Assembly: GCA_001796045.1 (NCBI GenBank)
Contig: MGLN01000186.1
Span: 9,508-16,415, forward strand
Direction of reading: 5' to 3'
Length of the DNA: 6,908 nucleotides
DNA from: Caulobacterales bacterium RIFOXYB1_FULL_67_16
GTDB lineage: Bacteria; Pseudomonadota; Alphaproteobacteria; Caulobacterales; Caulobacteraceae
Below are positions 6,401-6,908 of this stretch, in pieces. Position 1 is the first letter of the stretch. Each line of letters starts with the position of its first letter. Below the pieces are notes generated by a model. The model was given only the letters and a program-made list of their open reading frames with translations, had not been told where the DNA came from and ran no database searches. The translations under genes and the position numbers were made by a program.

Positions 6401-6480
6401 GTGCGGATCCCTACTACGGTATGCCGACCAGCTATCAGTCGCCGCGCTATGTGCGTCTGGGCTTCGACTGGACCTTCTGA
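3436..6480 (+). CDS. Oar-like TonB-dependent outer-membrane receptor (1014 aa)
   Basis: This is an outer-membrane beta-barrel that should import a substrate using energy from TonB-ExbBD. Residues 1-38 form a signal peptide cut at AMA-QD. Residues about 43-123 are a carboxypeptidase-regulatory-like beta-sandwich, the mark of Oar-type receptors. A TonB-box-like EIVVTAA follows at 134-140, then the plug (about 145-260) with YYVNGLNITNFDNY and a GGYAAEFGRATGGIVNAVTK motif at 235-254. The remainder, about 265-1014, is the barrel; it ends in FDWTF with a terminal Phe, the usual assembly signal. The only six cysteines form three close pairs (666/679, 746/754, 904/925), probably disulfides in outer loops. 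The start is TTG with a strong GGAGGG upstream. An intrinsic terminator follows, so it is probably a single-gene transcript. Its divergent neighbour is an exported M16 peptidase, which points to a peptide or protein substrate, as inference. The family is certain; the ligand cannot be read from sequence. Confidence 0.95.
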   Translation: MNIYSIRRGLLTGTIISGLAVAAGVLAPVLVAPTPAMAQDISSGTLTGSVVSEGGAPVAGATVEIQSTEQGFTRSATTDAAGDFRAALLPIGRYTVTITAPGYAPVAQSVQVALGGTSSYSFSLAEGSADTVGEIVVTAARRNLDFNETTTGLTVDVEDLVKTTPVGRSIASIILLAPTTVPGDSTFGDVPSIGGSSVAENAYYVNGLNITNFDNYIGGSTVPFDFYRSVEVKTGGYAAEFGRATGGIVNAVTKSGSNDFYMGLHGNYAPNSLRSQSPDTYSTANSLYEADSNSTTVELGGPIIKDRLFFYGLTEFRDTETSSYSITSGTKTTSKSDDPFYGVKLDGYVTDDHHLEFTWFDTTRETNYDIYNWDPETGTVGDLANTSYAQSGGESFVARYTGTLTDWLTVSAAYGKNRDSAVSTSGDVTAPYAYDYRLNSAGTGYIGRVSEQTASSYTPVRETEREFWRFDADLYFELFGKHHVRAGVDHEDLSLSRQTRRTGEHAYLYYTASSTTTQAQGSNLTPGQTYVRVSTYSAGGSFENSNEAYYIQDSWDVNDQLTINLGLRLDKFDLNGAEGDTIVSFDEEIGPRLGFTFDPLNDGRSRFYGSYGRYYLPVASNTAYRMASSELSFNEYFLVDQTTPYNEDGTPNLGAQIVGYAGAAACPSGGVGTVGVYGCSVTADGSAPSTESLVAKNLESTAEDEFQFGYERKIGDLWTVGANYTYRNLLRNAEDVAIDLAVVNYCEEQGISGCEDIWSGFHQYVIVNPGSSSTITLSDPLPGESDVRTIEFSAEDLGYPKAKRIYQALELTFDRAFDGIWSLRGSYVLSKSEGNTEGYVKSDNGQSDSGITQDFDQPGLTDGSYGLLPNHRAHVFKLFGSYQALRDLTVGGNLTVASPRHYGCLGYYPDTSNPAADYGAASYYCNGESTPRGTQMTSDWQTTFDVSLRYTVPVSMPGDLVLRADIFNLFDSDAVTDLYEFGDLDGPDGADPYYGMPTSYQSPRYVRLGFDWTF

Positions 6481-6509
6481 GCCTCGGCTGAGAAGACAAG
6501 GCTGAAGGA

Positions 6510-6539
6510 GGGCGGCGGGCCAGTCTCGCCGCCCTTTTT
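6510..6539 (+). terminator. Intrinsic terminator of the TonB receptor gene
   Basis: GGGCGGCG (6510-6517) pairs perfectly with CGCCGCCC (6527-6534) around a nine-base loop and is followed at once by five T residues (6535-6539). It begins 30 bases after the receptor stop codon. On the opposite strand the same stem is followed by CTCCTTCAG, a poor T run, so it is probably much weaker for the convergent asparaginase gene. Confidence 0.85.
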
Positions 6540-6576
6540 CCATGGGGCTTACTGAAGGCGAGGCAGGGGCCTCAAC

Positions 6577-6908
6577 TCAGCGGCCGAACACCTCGACGCC
6601 GATCTCGCCGTCCGGCGTCAGCCAGGCCCGTTTCATGCCCTGGCTGTTGAAGGGGCAGGCGATGTTTCCGGCGGCGTCGAGGGCGATCAGGCCGCCGTCG
6701 CCGCCCATTTCGCCGATCTCGTCGATGACGGCCTGGGTCGCGGCGGCCAGGGTCTGGCCGGCGGCGACGCGCCAGGCGACCTGGGCGGCGGCGGCGACGC
6801 GGATGAAGTACTCGCCCTGGCCGGTGCAGGAGGTCGCGGCGTGACCGTCGGCCCAGGTTCCGGCGGCGGGGATGGGGGTGTCGCCGGCGCGGCCCGGCAT
6901 CTTGCCGA
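6577..6908 (-). CDS. iaaA: Isoaspartyl peptidase / plant-type L-asparaginase, C-terminal part (5' end outside window)
   Basis: This is the end of an N-terminal-nucleophile hydrolase that removes beta-aspartyl residues from isoaspartyl dipeptides and can also hydrolyse L-asparagine. About 109 residues are visible. The first complete codons read GKMPGRAGDTPIPAAGTWAD, matching the family's substrate-binding stretch with its conserved Arg and Asp. TSCTGQGE follows, matching the conserved TGxGE segment, and then GGDGGLIALD and PFNSQGMKRAW, close to the E. coli IaaA C-terminus as I recall it. The self-processing site and nucleophile Thr lie upstream, beyond base 6908, so activity cannot be judged. 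The first ATG in view (6900) is internal: family similarity continues through Lys and Gly before it to the edge. The gene ends at TGA (6579-6577) and converges on the receptor. Its bacterial relatives are usually cytoplasmic, though a signal peptide could lie outside the window. The family is secure; the symbol is by similarity only. Confidence 0.9.
   Translation of the reverse strand, partial: GKMPGRAGDTPIPAAGTWADGHAATSCTGQGEYFIRVAAAAQVAWRVAAGQTLAAATQAVIDEIGEMGGDGGLIALDAAGNIACPFNSQGMKRAWLTPDGEIGVEVFGR

Noticed and set aside
6560..6573. Hairpin GAGGC-AGGG-GCCTC just after the asparaginase stop, as a minus-strand terminator
   Set aside because: The stem has only five pairs and no T run follows on the minus strand.

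Overview
The window looks like chromosomal DNA from a Caulobacterales alphaproteobacterium, most likely Brevundimonas or a close relative. This rests on the high-GC coding sequence, an intergenic repeat of a type I recall from Caulobacter, Brevundimonas and Phenylobacterium, and a very large Oar-like TonB-dependent receptor. The assignment is inference from sequence style, not a database match.

Layout: positions 1-41 may be the last few codons of a gene to the left. Positions 42-189 hold an interspersed repeat with inverted ends. Positions 203-3052 (minus) encode a secreted two-half M16 (pitrilysin/insulinase-type) zinc peptidase. Positions 3053-3435 are a 383-base divergent intergenic region with an AT-rich core of about 33% GC, several clean dyads, a tandem repeat and two candidate promoters pointing in opposite directions. 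Positions 3436-6480 (plus) encode a TonB-dependent outer-membrane receptor with an N-terminal carboxypeptidase-regulatory-like domain. It starts at TTG and is closed by an intrinsic terminator at 6510-6539. Positions 6577-6908 (minus) are the C-terminal part of an isoaspartyl peptidase/plant-type L-asparaginase whose 5' end lies outside the window.

Working together: a TonB-dependent receptor back to back with an exported M16 peptidase of about 950 residues resembles the logic of the FusA/FusC ferredoxin-import system and the PqqL systems, in which a receptor brings in a protein or peptide and a periplasmic M16 protease cuts it. Here the receptor is Oar-like, so the substrate is unknown. The shared control region is the least ordinary part of the window. 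The peptidase message would start with a perfect 15-bp stem that buries its own ribosome binding site three bases before the start codon. The intergenic DNA also carries an 18-bp palindrome, a 14-bp dyad, an 11-bp-period direct repeat between overlapping divergent promoters, and a leader hairpin in front of the receptor.
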